64,000 nucleotides of DNA from Xylanimonas allomyrinae (lineage in GTDB: Bacteria; Actinomycetota; Actinomycetes; Actinomycetales; Cellulomonadaceae), in NCBI RefSeq assembly GCF_004135345.1, contig NZ_CP035495.1, forward strand, positions 2,170,001 to 2,234,000, read 5' to 3'. Numbering within the stretch: position 1 is the stretch's first letter; each line of letters begins with the position of its first letter. A program made the translations under genes and the position numbers. Positions 7,584 to 18,725 of this stretch are shown one piece after another. The notes under the pieces were generated by a model, which was not told the origin of the DNA, ran no database searches, and saw only the letters and a program-made list of their open reading frames with translations.

Positions 7584-10500
7584 CGGGGCTCCCTGTCTTT
7601 GTCCTCGTCCGCCGGATGATCCGAAGCGTGCTCTCCCTGTCGACGTTGCGTAGCGACGTCAACGTCGGCCATGGCGTCTCCCCTGGCGGGAATGCTTCGG
7701 CGAGCGCACCGCCCGCGCCGTCCCGTGGTGGGCTCCCGGCCGGCACCATCAACGCCTTGTCACCCGCCCCGCGCCAGCTCGCGTACGTGGCCAGGACTCC
7801 GTCGTCCCAGGAGGACGCCCAGGCCTCGGTGAGTTCGTCCAGTGCCCTCTCGACGTCGCCCGCGGTCGCCGATCCCGCGACCCTGTCGGCACGCTCGGCG
7901 ATGATCCGGGCGATGCCGTCAAAGGCATCGGAGTCGACCGGCACTCCCACCGATCCATCAGCCGCGGCCCCGGCCGTGGTGTGCCTGGCAAGGATGGTCA
8001 TCAGCCCGTGCAAGCCGCGGTCGAGCGCTCGCGGCGCGAAGGGCGTTGCGCCGGTCGCCTCGACCTGCTTGTAGAGCGCTCGGTGGTACGACGTGAAGGA
8101 CTCGAAGTGCGAGAGGTCCCGTGACCGCGAAGCGTTGAACAACGTGAAGACCAGGCCCGGGTATCGGCGTCCGACTCGGCTCGTCGACTGGATGTACTCC
8201 GACGTCGTCTGTGGCTGGCCCATGACCGCCATGAGCCCGAGCCGGTCGACATCGACGCCCACGGAGATCATGTTCGTGGCAAGCACGACATCGGGCGTGT
8301 CGGGGTGCGGCAGCGAGGTCTGGAGTCGCTCGAGCTGCTCGGGGATCTCGCTCGATCGCTTGCGGGAGGTCAGCTCGGCAGGCTCTCGGATGTGGCGCAT
8401 GGGCGTTCCCAGACGCCCGGCCACCACCTTGACGCGGTCGCGCACGTCGTCGCTTGTCTGGATGTACGCGGCACCGAGCACGCGCAGGCTGTTGAAGTAC
8501 CCCAGCAGCGTCCAGTAGGCGTCCTTGACCGAGTCATCGGCATCGAGGTCGTGCGCCCCCTGGAGAAGCGCCGCATAGGTGCGGACCAGGAGCGTTGCAT
8601 GGCTGGTGCTGGGCGCCATCAGGCCGACGTATCGTCGGGTTCCCTTCTCCTCCGGCAATGCGTCGACTGCGAAGAACGAGTCACCGGCGTCGATCCCCGG
8701 CGGCGGGAACTGCTGCGACCTCCGGTCGAAGACGGCGCCGACCTGGTCGCCGGCGCGCCGAATCGTGGCCGTCGACGCGATGAGTTTCGGACGGGCGTGC
8801 GTGTCCGGGTCGGTCGCGAGGAAGTCGATCGCGGTCTCGTACAGGCCGACGAGCGTGCCAAGGGGACCCGAGATCAAGTGAAGCTCGTCCTGGACGATGA
8901 GGTCCGGTGTGGCATCGCTGCTCGCGGTCGCGCCTCGGCCGAAGAGACGGCCGCCCTTCTCGCTCCAGGCAAGCATGGCGAACTTGTCGACCGTGCCGAT
9001 AATCAGCGACGGGCGTTGGTCGTAGACGTCCTCGTCGACGAGACAGACGGGCAACCCGTCGCCGCGGTGGAACCGGCACTCCACGTTCGGGCACCGGACA
9101 TACATCCGCGGTTCACGGATCTTCGCGTCGTAGTTGGCATTGGTCAGCCTGGTACCACACCACGGGCATCGCAGGAGCTGAACGGGGTTCCCGAGGTCTC
9201 CCGGGTCCTCGTGGTTGGCGAGCTTTCGTAGCGCTCGGGCGGCCGCGTCGACGGTGTTCGGCGTTGCACCCTGGCCCACCCAGAGACCGACGGTGAACGG
9301 AGCCGAGCGAGCAAGGGCGGCATCCGTCGCACGCAGGTTCTCGAGTGCGCAGATCAGGCCTGCCGCGCGCTCGAACTGCTGGAGTGTCAGGAGTCGCAAC
9401 GTGTACCGCATGATGACGCCGACGCCCGCGCCCCGTCCGTCGTCGCCGTCGCCTCGAAGACGGCGATGGATCAGTGTGAACGCGATCAGACCGAGGTACG
9501 CCTCGGTCTTGCCGCCGCCCGTCGGGAACCAGAGCAGGTCGGCGACGTCACGGTCTTCGGCTGTGGGATCCACGAGCCCCTCAAGGTTCAGGAGGATGAA
9601 CGCGATCTGGAACGGGCGCCACGAGCCGACGACGTCCGTCGCCCCGTTGCGAACGAACTCCTGCCTCGACCGCTGCTGCTGCATGACGGCGTTCATCATC
9701 TGGAACGACCGCCGTGAGACGGGGTCCCGCTCGAGCAGCGCGATGCCTGCGCGCATGCGGCCGGCGGCGCGCCGGGCGTCGGCGACGTGCTTCTCCGCGG
9801 TCTCACGGTGGTGAGCAGGTAGGCCCTCGGCGTGGGCCCGGCCATCCTGCTCGGCGATCCACCCCTCGTACGTCTCGACCAGCCCGAGGAGGGGTGCGGT
9901 CAACGCGGCCACGTCGGCGGCCTCTGCGAGGCTCGGCATCGAGAGGCCAGGGACGTCCGTGCGGTCCGCCTTCGCCAGCGCCAGGTCGTGCTGCGGAAAG
10001 AACGTCGTCCGAAGTTCGTCGACACGGGCGCCCTCGTCCCAGGTGACTGCGACGCCGTGCCCGACGGCAAGGTGACGCTCTCGGCGGTAGAGCAGTTCGC
10101 CGCCGCGCTCGTCTGCATCAAGATGCGCGAGGACCCGGTCCGGACGTCGATCCTTGAACTCGCCGTCGACGGCCTGGATGGTTAGTTCAGGACGGAACCA
10201 GCAGAGGTCGTCGACCCGACCTTTCGCGGGCCTCCGGCGGCCGTTGACCAGAACCAACGTCACATTGATGACGCCGTCGCGTACGGGCCGGACGACGACG
10301 CGGAGTTCCAGGCCTTCGACGAGGGTTCTTGGCTCCGGGGAGCCCTGCGTCAGGTCGACGACGACTGGCTCCGGTGCGGCGGCGATCCGACGCCACCGCC
10401 GAACACGTCGGGTTCGCGCGCGGGTTTCAGGACCCTCCGGGTCGTCGGCCGTGCCGGTCGGTTCGTCGGGCTCATAGCGGTCGGCGGCGACAAGGACTCG

Positions 10501-10809
10501 TACGGATGTCGTCGACTCCGATACCCCGAACGTGAGTCCGATCGTCGACGGGTACCGAAGGTGAGCGAACGAGACACCCGGGTCGTACTCGGCGTCCGGC
10601 GCCGCACCTTGTTCTGCCTCGGGCACCTCGTTGGCGTCCTGGATCTCGGCATCCACGCCGACGCTTGCCTGCGGGTAAAGGATGCCGACGATGAACCGTT
10701 CGAGCGGTTCCTCGCCGAGTACTTCGTCGTCGGCGCCGCCGTACAGGTCGGCTCGGACCGCGTCGACCATCTGATCGCGCGCCGTGTACCAGGGAGTGAG
10801 GTCGGTCAT
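7570..10809 (-). CDS. drmA: DISARM-type helicase DrmA
   Basis: DrmA is the SF2 helicase core of DISARM. This 1079-residue protein has a long N-terminal region without a known motif, then Walker A WFPTGGGKTEAYLG at about residues 426-439, a DELH box (IVQDELHLISG) near 640, a zinc-ribbon pair (CPWCGTRL and CPNVECRFH, about 545-585), and motif VI QSTSRVGRR near 878. The DELH rather than DEAH box and the zinc cysteines between the helicase lobes are family traits. It is coupled by a 4-bp ATGA overlap to the upstream UvrD-like gene and by 14 bp to drmB. No frameshift was seen. Confidence 0.85.
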   Translation of the reverse strand: MTDLTPWYTARDQMVDAVRADLYGGADDEVLGEEPLERFIVGILYPQASVGVDAEIQDANEVPEAEQGAAPDAEYDPGVSFAHLRYPSTIGLTFGVSESTTSVRVLVAADRYEPDEPTGTADDPEGPETRARTRRVRRWRRIAAAPEPVVVDLTQGSPEPRTLVEGLELRVVVRPVRDGVINVTLVLVNGRRRPAKGRVDDLCWFRPELTIQAVDGEFKDRRPDRVLAHLDADERGGELLYRRERHLAVGHGVAVTWDEGARVDELRTTFFPQHDLALAKADRTDVPGLSMPSLAEAADVAALTAPLLGLVETYEGWIAEQDGRAHAEGLPAHHRETAEKHVADARRAAGRMRAGIALLERDPVSRRSFQMMNAVMQQQRSRQEFVRNGATDVVGSWRPFQIAFILLNLEGLVDPTAEDRDVADLLWFPTGGGKTEAYLGLIAFTLIHRRLRGDGDDGRGAGVGVIMRYTLRLLTLQQFERAAGLICALENLRATDAALARSAPFTVGLWVGQGATPNTVDAAARALRKLANHEDPGDLGNPVQLLRCPWCGTRLTNANYDAKIREPRMYVRCPNVECRFHRGDGLPVCLVDEDVYDQRPSLIIGTVDKFAMLAWSEKGGRLFGRGATASSDATPDLIVQDELHLISGPLGTLVGLYETAIDFLATDPDTHARPKLIASTATIRRAGDQVGAVFDRRSQQFPPPGIDAGDSFFAVDALPEEKGTRRYVGLMAPSTSHATLLVRTYAALLQGAHDLDADDSVKDAYWTLLGYFNSLRVLGAAYIQTSDDVRDRVKVVAGRLGTPMRHIREPAELTSRKRSSEIPEQLERLQTSLPHPDTPDVVLATNMISVGVDVDRLGLMAVMGQPQTTSEYIQSTSRVGRRYPGLVFTLFNASRSRDLSHFESFTSYHRALYKQVEATGATPFAPRALDRGLHGLMTILARHTTAGAAADGSVGVPVDSDAFDGIARIIAERADRVAGSATAGDVERALDELTEAWASSWDDGVLATYASWRGAGDKALMVPAGSPPRDGAGGALAEAFPPGETPWPTLTSLRNVDRESTLRIIRRTRTKTGSPDVDD

Positions 10810-12584
10810 CTGTCACCGCTCCAGTCGAATCGCAGCATTCCGGCACAGACCGCTGAGAGCCACAGCCCATTTCGCCCGACGTTGCCACTTTGGGCGTCGC
10901 CCGAGATCGTGGCGATGCTTTCGACGCGCCCACCCGTGATGCGCGGCCAAGGGATCTTTGCCCTGTCACGCGGGCCGAGCCATCGCGCGATGCCCTCACC
11001 GAACTCCCGCGACGTCCGCGCGACGAGGTGGCCGTCGTGGAACAGGTTCCATGCAGGGAAGCTCAGCGACGTTCGGGTCAGGTCCAGCTCGAACCGAAGA
11101 ACGTCACCCGGCCGCAGCGTCTGGGCGATGTACGCCTGAGTCGCGGCCTTGTCGTCGCCCGGTGGTTCGCTGCGGTCAAGATCGGTCACCCTGAACTGGT
11201 ACCCGAGCTTCTTCCATCTCTGCCTGCCTGACAGGTACCAATGGTCCGTGCCGTCCCCCGGTGCGCGCAGGCCGCGATCGTCGGGTCCGTCACATCGGAC
11301 GATGACGTCTCGCGCTCGCGACAGGGCGACGAAGAGCCTCCGACTCGCCTCGCCGTCATCGGGCGCGTTGTCTTCGAGCCAGGGCTTGTCAGGAAACTCG
11401 ACGCGGACGACGTTGTCGAACTCCAGGCCCTTGGCTCGGTGGACCGTCGAGACGATGAACCGAGAGCCCATCGGCTCGATGAGGTCGGGAACGAGGGGCC
11501 TGGGACGACGCAGTCCACGTGCGAGTGCAGGAAGGCTGACTTCTTGTCCTCTTCCCCCGGTGACGGACCGAAGGGCACGCCACAGCGACGCGGGATCGCG
11601 GTCCGGCGCAACGGCACTCGCCCGGGCCTCGAGCTCGTCCCTCGTGATTCCCGTGGTGGGGTGGTCGGCCGCCACCCGGGCAATCCATTGCGCGAGGACC
11701 CTTTGGTGCGCGCTGCGGCGGACCTCGACGGGCTCGCCGGCGGCGGCGATCGCCTCGGCGGTCAGGAGGGCCTGTCCGTTGTTGTCCGTCAGGAAGACCG
11801 TGGTGCCTGCCCAACGGCGAGCGTGTTCGACGACGGATTTGATGTCGCCTGCGGGTACCAGGCCGGCGAAGAACTCGTCGAGCGGCGAACCCGGCTCGCC
11901 CCGCAATGCGGCGTCGCGAAGACCCACGACGGTACGCGCGTCACGGGATCTCGCCCGGTACTGGCCGGTGAGCTCGCGGACCTGGACCCCCGGCATGGCG
12001 CGAACGCTCGCGAGGAACGCGAGAGACGTCGTCTCGGACAGCGGCTTGTTCGCAGCCCGTAGCTGCCAGTCGTAGATGCCCTGCGCCGGGTCGCCCAGAA
12101 GGCTGAACCCGGCATCGTCCGGCAGCCCATTGAGGATCGCGAGGAGGAAGTCGGCGCGCACCCCGACGACATCCTGGATCTCGTCGACGACCAGATGCTG
12201 CAGAGCGTCGAGCCGGTCCCACGGCTCGGTGCGCAGCAGTGCGGTGGCCCGCTTGATTCGCCGGTCGAACCCCATACCGGCGACGTCCTCATCCGAGAGG
12301 TCCCGGATGACTTCTCCTGCGAGCGAGTCCATCGTCTGCACGACGACAGGAGCAGCCCCACGTGTGCGGAGGCGCGCGTCGGCAGCATGAACTGCGGCGT
12401 TAGAGAAGGAGATCACGAGGATCCCGTCTGCGGCGTCGACGCCCTCCTCCTCGACGAGATGATCGACGAGGTTCGACACTACTTCCGTCTTCCCCGATCC
12501 GGGCCCGGCGATGACGAGCTGCCGCGTCGTCGGCTCGACGAACGCCGCATCGGATTGGCTCTCGTCGAGCCGTGAGGTCGTCAT
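10806..12584 (-). CDS. UvrD/PcrA-like SF1 helicase
   Basis: This is a 592-residue SF1A helicase. Walker A is AGPGSGKTEVV (about residues 28-38), motif II DEIQD (about 133), motif III GDPAQGIYDWQ (about 163-173), motif V STVHRAKGLEF (about 385) and motif VI ALSRARD (about 430). UvrD proteins unwind DNA 3' to 5' in repair; here the gene is linked by 4-bp overlaps on both sides to the Hsp90-helicase gene and drmA, so it probably belongs to the defence complex. It is shorter than chromosomal UvrD (about 700-780), and its last 150 residues after motif VI match nothing I recognise. A UvrD partner is not part of canonical DISARM. Confidence 0.82.
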   Translation of the reverse strand: MTTSRLDESQSDAAFVEPTTRQLVIAGPGSGKTEVVSNLVDHLVEEEGVDAADGILVISFSNAAVHAADARLRTRGAAPVVVQTMDSLAGEVIRDLSDEDVAGMGFDRRIKRATALLRTEPWDRLDALQHLVVDEIQDVVGVRADFLLAILNGLPDDAGFSLLGDPAQGIYDWQLRAANKPLSETTSLAFLASVRAMPGVQVRELTGQYRARSRDARTVVGLRDAALRGEPGSPLDEFFAGLVPAGDIKSVVEHARRWAGTTVFLTDNNGQALLTAEAIAAAGEPVEVRRSAHQRVLAQWIARVAADHPTTGITRDELEARASAVAPDRDPASLWRALRSVTGGRGQEVSLPALARGLRRPRPLVPDLIEPMGSRFIVSTVHRAKGLEFDNVVRVEFPDKPWLEDNAPDDGEASRRLFVALSRARDVIVRCDGPDDRGLRAPGDGTDHWYLSGRQRWKKLGYQFRVTDLDRSEPPGDDKAATQAYIAQTLRPGDVLRFELDLTRTSLSFPAWNLFHDGHLVARTSREFGEGIARWLGPRDRAKIPWPRITGGRVESIATISGDAQSGNVGRNGLWLSAVCAGMLRFDWSGDR

Positions 12585-15500
12585 CGCCGGGTCCAGAGGT
12601 ACTCGAACTCGTTGAACGCGAGCATCTCCCCGTACTTCTGGAAGTTGTCCCTGACGTTGATGATCAGGACCTCCTCGGAGCCGCCGTTCTTCGGCCCACG
12701 AAGCCCTCGACCGATCATCTGCTGATACACGTTCGGGCTGAACGTCGGTCGCGCGACGAACACGGCCTGAACCTTGGGCGCGTCGAAGCCCTGGGTCAGG
12801 ACGTTGTAGTTCGTGATGACCCGGATCCGGCCATCCTTGAACTCCCTGACGTAGTGACGTCGGGCCGCAGGCTCCGTGTCCGCCGAGATCGACACCGAGG
12901 GGATGTCGCGGTGCGACAGAAGGGCGGCGATGACTCGAGCGTTCTCCACCGACGGCGCGAACGTCAGGATCGTCCAGTCCTCCGGGAGCGCCGCGATCGC
13001 GTCGACGATCCTCTGCGTGCGCACTAGGTCCGCTCCGAGTCGGGTGTTGACCGAGGAAGGCAGACGACGCGTCTTCTCGATCTCCGCCAGGTCGCCCGGC
13101 GTCAGCTCGACATCGGTCCCGTCGATCACCTGATGACGCACCTGGGCGAGAACGCCCATGGCCTGGAGCTCGCCATAGGGATCATCCGCGTTGCGGAACG
13201 CGCCTCGGTCGAGCCGGTTGGAGTCGTATCGCTTGACCAGGCGCTCGGTTTCCTCGCTCGACGTGCCGCGGAACGGCGTGGCCGTGAGACCGATGAGCGG
13301 CTTCGGGTTGCGGGCGTCGCGCCCCCGCGTACCCCGTCCCATCCACTCGAGCACCTGGGTGTAGGTCGGGGCAATGGACGAGTGCGCCTCGTCGATCACG
13401 ACGATGGACGGGTCCTTCAGCCACTCGTACTCGCCCGAGGACCGCTTGGCGACAACGTCGAGCTTGTCGATCGTCGCGATCACCAACTGGAAGGTACCCG
13501 GTTCCTCGGGCACCTCGTTTGCTCCCCAGAGCCGGCCGAGTCGCATCGGGGCGGAGCTGCCGATCGCCCGCCAGACGTAGGTCCACGTCTCGGCGGCCTG
13601 CTCGCAGAGCTCGTCCGTCTGTGCGATCCAGACGAGTGGCCGCTCCACGTCGAGGGTGCCCGCGTTGATCTCGTTCACCAGCGCCTCGACGGTCACACGT
13701 GTCTTGCCTGCACCGGTCGGGAGGGAGACCATGCCACGGTCGCTCCCCACCCCGCGCAGCATCGCGGCGATGTTGCGCGTGACCTGTACCTGGTAGTCGT
13801 GCAGCTCCCCGAGGATTGCGGGGCCGTCGATGACTTCGATCGCAGGACGCGACGACGACGGGAACCCTGCCCACTCCGCCGGGAAGCCGAGTGCCGTGAC
13901 CCATTGCCGGGTCGTCCTCCGCCCGCTCCATTCCCGGGGCGGGTCGAGGCGAGCGTCCTCCAGTGCAGGGCGGAGCTGCTTCAGGATCCCTACGCCGTAC
14001 ACGGCCCGGGCCAGCGCGGCGATCTCCTGCGGCTGCGTCTCCTGCGGGCGATTCTCCAGCGCGGCGAGTGCCTGCGCGGGCACGATGGGGCGCAGGGCAT
14101 CGACACCCACGGCGGCGAGCAGACGCTCGTCGTCATTCGCCGCCTTCCTGATCTCGACTCGCCGCTGGTTCGCGGCCGTCTCCTCCATCTGATCGAAGAC
14201 TCGGGCGATGTCGGCGCTCGACATTCCGAGGCCGAGCACCTCCGAGACCTGCTGCAGTCGCCCGGCCGGAGTCGGCGCCGTCGTCAGGATGGTCTCGCCC
14301 TCTCGGCGCGCGGCAATCGTTCGCGCCTTCTGACCTTGCGGCGTTGCGATCATGCGCTCCAGCCGGCTGCACGGCTGGAGCATGAGGTCACGGTCCTCGA
14401 TCGCCAGTCGAAGCTTCAGCGGAGGGAACAGGTCCGTGAGGTACTCGGCCTCACCCGCCGTCTCGACGACGATCTCCTCCTGGAGCAGGTCCTTGCCCAA
14501 GGGCATGTTCCAGTTCTCGACGAAGATCTCGACGTCCTCGGGCTCCTGGACGCGCAGTGCCGGAACCTGGGCCTCGATCATCGCGGCGTAGACGCCGTCG
14601 TCATCGGTGACGCCGACGTTCTTCGGCTCCACCAACTGTCGGCGGTGGCCGACGCGCACCATGATCGTCTCGGGCTGGATCGAGTCCGCGGTCCACACGT
14701 AGAACGCGGCACGGCGCGCGTCGTCGGCGTCGTCGCGGATCCAGGTGTCCGCGATGGACTTGTAGAGCGCCCAGTCCTCCGCACTCACCGATGCGGGGTC
14801 GTCCTTCAGCTGGAGCATCCGCGCGACTTGGGACGACGCCTCGTAGGCCGGTAGCGAGTCACAGGGCACGGAGTCGCTCGCGACGAGCACGTGGCGCGGC
14901 TTCATGAGCCCGAACGATGTGCGCAGCAGCCCGTATCTCCGAAGGAACCATGCCTCAGGCGGGATGACCTTCTTCTGCCCGTAGCTGGCGTTGCTCCGAT
15001 GGCGAACGATCCGCGCTCCTGGGAGGCCCTGGGCAATGATGCGTGCCGTCGCCGCCGCGCGCGCCTCCGGGGACATCTCCGTCAGGATCTGCATCGGCCA
15101 TAGCGGCAACGCACCATCGACGAGGACATAGTCGGGGTCGGGTTTCGCACCATGCTGATCCGCGATGAACCGCTCCTTCATCGCCTCGAGATAGCTCAAA
15201 TACCACTGCTCGCGTGACATCTCGTCGTAGCGCGGCGATGGAGCCTCGACGGCGCCGATCTCCCGCAAGAGCTCGGCGTCGTCACGGTGGTAGCGAGGAT
15301 CGATGAGGAAGTCTCGGTCGCGCGAACCGTCTGCCGGAACGATGTCGCCGGCAAGGAATGCCGCCCCTGGCGGGACCCATCTGCCGGCCGCGGTCTTGAC
15401 CCTCGTGCGGAGGGTGATGTCGCGCGGCTCCTTGCAGTTGAGATCCGTCCGGAGGATCGAGAGCGCCGTGTCGTGGGGATCTCGCGGAGGATGTCCCAGA

Positions 15501-17400
15501 TCTGGGGCCACACCGATGCCGGCTCCCTAAGCCCCGTCACGGTCATCGCCCGTGTCAGGAGCTCACGGAGCTGCCCTGAGCGGTCCATGAGGACGACACC
15601 AAGCCTGACGAGACCTTCCTTCACCCCGGGTACGGCGACGAGCTCGGGGTCGACGAAGTCCACCCCCGCTCGGTCCTCCCCCTCGACCTTGACGAACACG
15701 CGACCCTTCGTCGCCGCCCTGAGGCGACCTGTCTCGAGCCGGACGATCTGCGCCGTCGAGACCTCGGAGGCAAGTTTGCGCGCGGCCTCGAGATCGGTGA
15801 GCCTGCTCGACTGGTCGAGGGCCCACGCAGCGAGCTCGATCGCCTTGGCGCACTCGTCGACGGAGCCCTTCTCGACCAGGTCCTCGAGCCAGACATCTAT
15901 GCCCGAGGGCGGCGTCTCCGTACGCCCGGGCGCCGAAAGGAGGCGCTGAACCTTGAGTCGCCGCTCGCGATTGGTGTAGACGAGAGGGTGGACCCACCGG
16001 TCGAGGTGGCCGCCCGCCTCACGCCAGCGCTCGAGCCACGCCACCGAGACAGGCGAGTTCTTACCGAGCGTGTCGCCACCCAGCCACCGAAGCTCGGATG
16101 CAACACGGAGGCGCCCGGACCCGTCCGGCAGGGAGGGGACGGTGCGCAGGTGCTCGAAGACGGGCTTGTTGATGATGTCGTCGGCGTCGCTTCGAGGCTC
16201 GTCACCTCGAGCGGGCATGGCATCGAGCACGGCGGCGATGCGGTCGGTTCCCTGGAATGCGCGGAACGCTCGAGACACGAGCGGAGGAAGCACCTGGGTG
16301 AGAAGTTCCTCGTTGAATGCTCCCCGCAGCAGGTGCTTGCGATCGTCCGACAACTTCCACGGGGCGTTCACGATGCCGGACAGCGTCGTCGCGTCCGCCG
16401 TGGGGAAGTACGACCAGAACTGGCCGATGTCGTAAAGGTCGTCCGTCAGGCAGACGGCGTACGCAGCCTCGACAATCTCGCGGCCTGCCGCGTAGGAACC
16501 CTCCGCCCGCGCGCGTGCACTTGGCGTGTGCGTGATGCGCGCCACCGACCAGTCTGCCGTGTCTTCGTTGACCTGGATCCTGTGCACGCCGCCGCCGACA
16601 TCCGTGACGCCCAGGACCCGGTCCCGTGCAGGCTGCTTGGTAAGGAGGAACTTGATCTCCTCGGGGGAGAGCCCAAGACCGAGCACCTGACGGGGCGCCG
16701 TGAACCGGATCTGGTCCTCGTTCCTGATCGCCGCCCGCACGATGTGGGGCGAGAACAGCACGAACTCATTGCGGAACAGGTCGAGCTGGGCGGAGAGCAG
16801 GCGGTGTGCCTCGGCGTCGCGCAGGGGCAGGACGACGATCGTCGTCGCCCATGCCTTGAGCCTGGCGAGCGTCGGATCGGCGTCGAACGCTGCCGTGGGC
16901 TCCAACACCTCTGCCGTCCGCATGGTCGGGTAGACGCGCGACTGAAACCCGGCCTCGCGAAGGACCGCTTCGGCACGCGACTTGTCGAAGCCGAACGAGA
17001 CGGACTCGCTGTACACACGAGGGCAGTCACTGACGGCGAGTACGGACTTGAAGCCGATGCCGAAGCGGCCGACCTGCGCCTCGTCCTTCGACGAGATGTC
17101 CGAGGCCATGATGGCCCGCACACCCTTCTCGGAGAACGGTGCACCGTCGTTGGCGACGTACAACGCGTCCTGGGTGAGGACGACCTCGATCTGGCGGCCA
17201 CCCGATCGGGCAGCGTCGACTGCGTTCTGGACGAGCTCCTCGATCTGACGGGTGCTGTAGCCACCCGTGGAGATCTTTGCCTCGTTGTTTGCGTCCTCGA
17301 GGATTCGGGCCGGGTCCTCCCGGTAGACCTTGATGCAGGTCACGGTCTGGTTCTCGACTACTGCGGCCAGCTCAGTGCGGCCGTGGGTCCAACTCGGCAC
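12581..17400 (-). CDS. Hsp90/sacsin-like ATPase fused to SF2 helicase (apparent frameshift at 15475-15478)
   Basis: Two overlapping frames look like one gene of about 1606 codons. The N-terminal part has a GHKL ATP site: EELVQNAVDA (about residue 57), ANDGAPFS (about 83) and GRFGIGFKSVL (about 113), as in Hsp90 and sacsin. The C-terminal part is an SF2 helicase: LPTGAGKTRVT (about 1225), VVIDEAHSS (about 1338), GLTATPFRG, and QMIGRGLRGP (about 1565). The frames meet at DILREIP / HDTALSILR; one extra C in the four-base run (15475-15478) joins them, and the first frame turns into Arg/Ser-rich noise beyond it. The start chosen is the GTG at 17400, with GGAG 7 nt upstream; a TTG at 17421 is possible. 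The stop overlaps the UvrD gene by 4 bp. If the break is real, two proteins or none would be made. Confidence 0.78.
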
Positions 17401-17569
17401 CGACTCACTCCAGATGATCAACGTTGGTCACGCGGACGATGCCCCCAGCGAGCATCATCGACTGCCGGTGACTGTACGGGGCACCGGTGACAGAGTCCGA
17501 GCCGCGGCGACCTGGAGGCGCCCATCCACCGGCGATCGAGCGCAAACTTCACCCGCTGCTCGGGATGCG

Positions 17570-18675
17570 CTATAGGGCTTGGGCCAGGTGGCTCCCGATC
17601 GCCTCCGCGAGCGGGACCGGGACGGCGTTGCCGATCTGCCGCGCAACCTGAGCACGGTCACCGACCCAGAGGTAGTCATCCGGGAAGCCCTGAAGCCTCG
17701 CCGCTTCCCAGTGCGTGATCGCGCGGTGCTGTGTCGGGTGGATGAACCGGCCCTTCTCTGGCTTGAAGAACTCGGTCCGGATCGTCACCGACGGCTTCTC
17801 CCACTCGAGCCGGCCCATCACATCCGATGCGCTGCGAGGGTTGTTGCGCCAGCAGTCCATGCTGAGCTCGTCGGGCAGGTCGTGCCGGTTCCCGGCATAG
17901 GGGATCGCGCGGAACCTGTCCTGGTAGAGCGGACTCCAGTCGCGCGTGATGTGGAGATCCGAACCCTTGAAGGCGCCGGGAAGCCATACGCCGCGGAACC
18001 GAGTCTTCCGCGGCGGGAGCGAGAGGCTCCCCGCGAACCCAGGAATGCCCGCGAGTGCGTCACGCACCGTCGCCGGCACGCGACCAGATGGTTCGGGGTG
18101 ACCAGGGTGCGGGATGTCGCGGCGTACACCGATCACGATCACGCGCTTGCGGACCTGCGGTGCGCCGAACTCGGCAGCGTTGAGGATCTCTGCCCGGATC
18201 TCGTAGTCGCACAGCTCGCCGCTCGCGAACGTCTCCATGAACGCGGTGTACTCCCCGAGCGGAGGAACGCCGGAACGTTCTCCATGACGAACGCACGCGG
18301 CATGACCCGTCGGACGACCTCGACGTACGGCCGCCACAGCGTGTTCCGCAGGTCCAGGGGGTCACGCTTTCCGATCATCGAGAACCCTTGGCAGGGTGGA
18401 CCCCCCAGCACTAGATCGGCGTGCGGGGTCGACTCGTCCGCGAGCCAATGCAATATGTCGCCGACGTAGACGACGTCCCCGAAGTTCTGCGCGTACGTCG
18501 CCGCTGCCGCGAGGTCCATCTCGACCGCGCGAGTCGTCGCGTAACGATTGCTGCTCTGGTGGAACCCCCGACTCAGCCCACCGGCACCTGCAAACAGATC
18601 GATGACCGGCACCTGGCGACCACCCGCCGACGTCGAACTGCCGATCTGCTCTGGCGGCGATACGTCGGAAGGCAC
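17570..18675 (-). CDS. C5 cytosine methyltransferase, predicted GCCGGC (apparent frameshift at 18253-18256)
   Basis: The enzyme would transfer a methyl group to cytosine C5 and protect DNA from the adjacent endonuclease. Motifs in order: I DLFAGAGGLSRGF, IV GGPPCQGFS with the catalytic Cys, VI ENVPAF, VIII QVRKRVIVIG, IX RLQGFPDDY, X QIGNAVPVPLAEAIG. The reading frame breaks after ENVPAFLRSG; adding one base to the four-base run at 18253-18256 gives FLRSGEYTAFMETF and a continuous protein of about 368 residues. The GTG at 18675 has TAGGAT 6 nt upstream, suggesting a leaderless transcript. Its target-recognition segment closely resembles that of the second methyltransferase at 21004-22172. Confidence 0.85.
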
Positions 18676-18681
18676 CGACGC

Positions 18682-18687
18682 ATCCTA
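18682..18687 (-). promoter_or_regulatory. -10 box TAGGAT, leaderless methyltransferase promoter
   Basis: TAGGAT on the minus strand ends 6 nt before the GTG at 18675, so transcription would begin at or next to the start codon. A separate promoter would let the methyltransferase be expressed ahead of its endonuclease. Confidence 0.45.
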
Positions 18688-18725
18688 AGCGCGGCCGAGA
18701 GAACAGCGCGGCAGCACAGGCCGAG

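Noticed and set aside
13133-14854. A 573-codon plus-strand frame opposite the Hsp90-helicase gene
   Set aside because: It has low-complexity Arg/Gly/His-rich composition and covers the region encoding helicase motifs on the minus strand.
5853-17400. Calling the operon a standard DISARM class 1 or class 2 system
   Set aside because: No PLD-type drmC, no drmD/drmMI and no drmE were found within the window; only drmA and drmB are clear.
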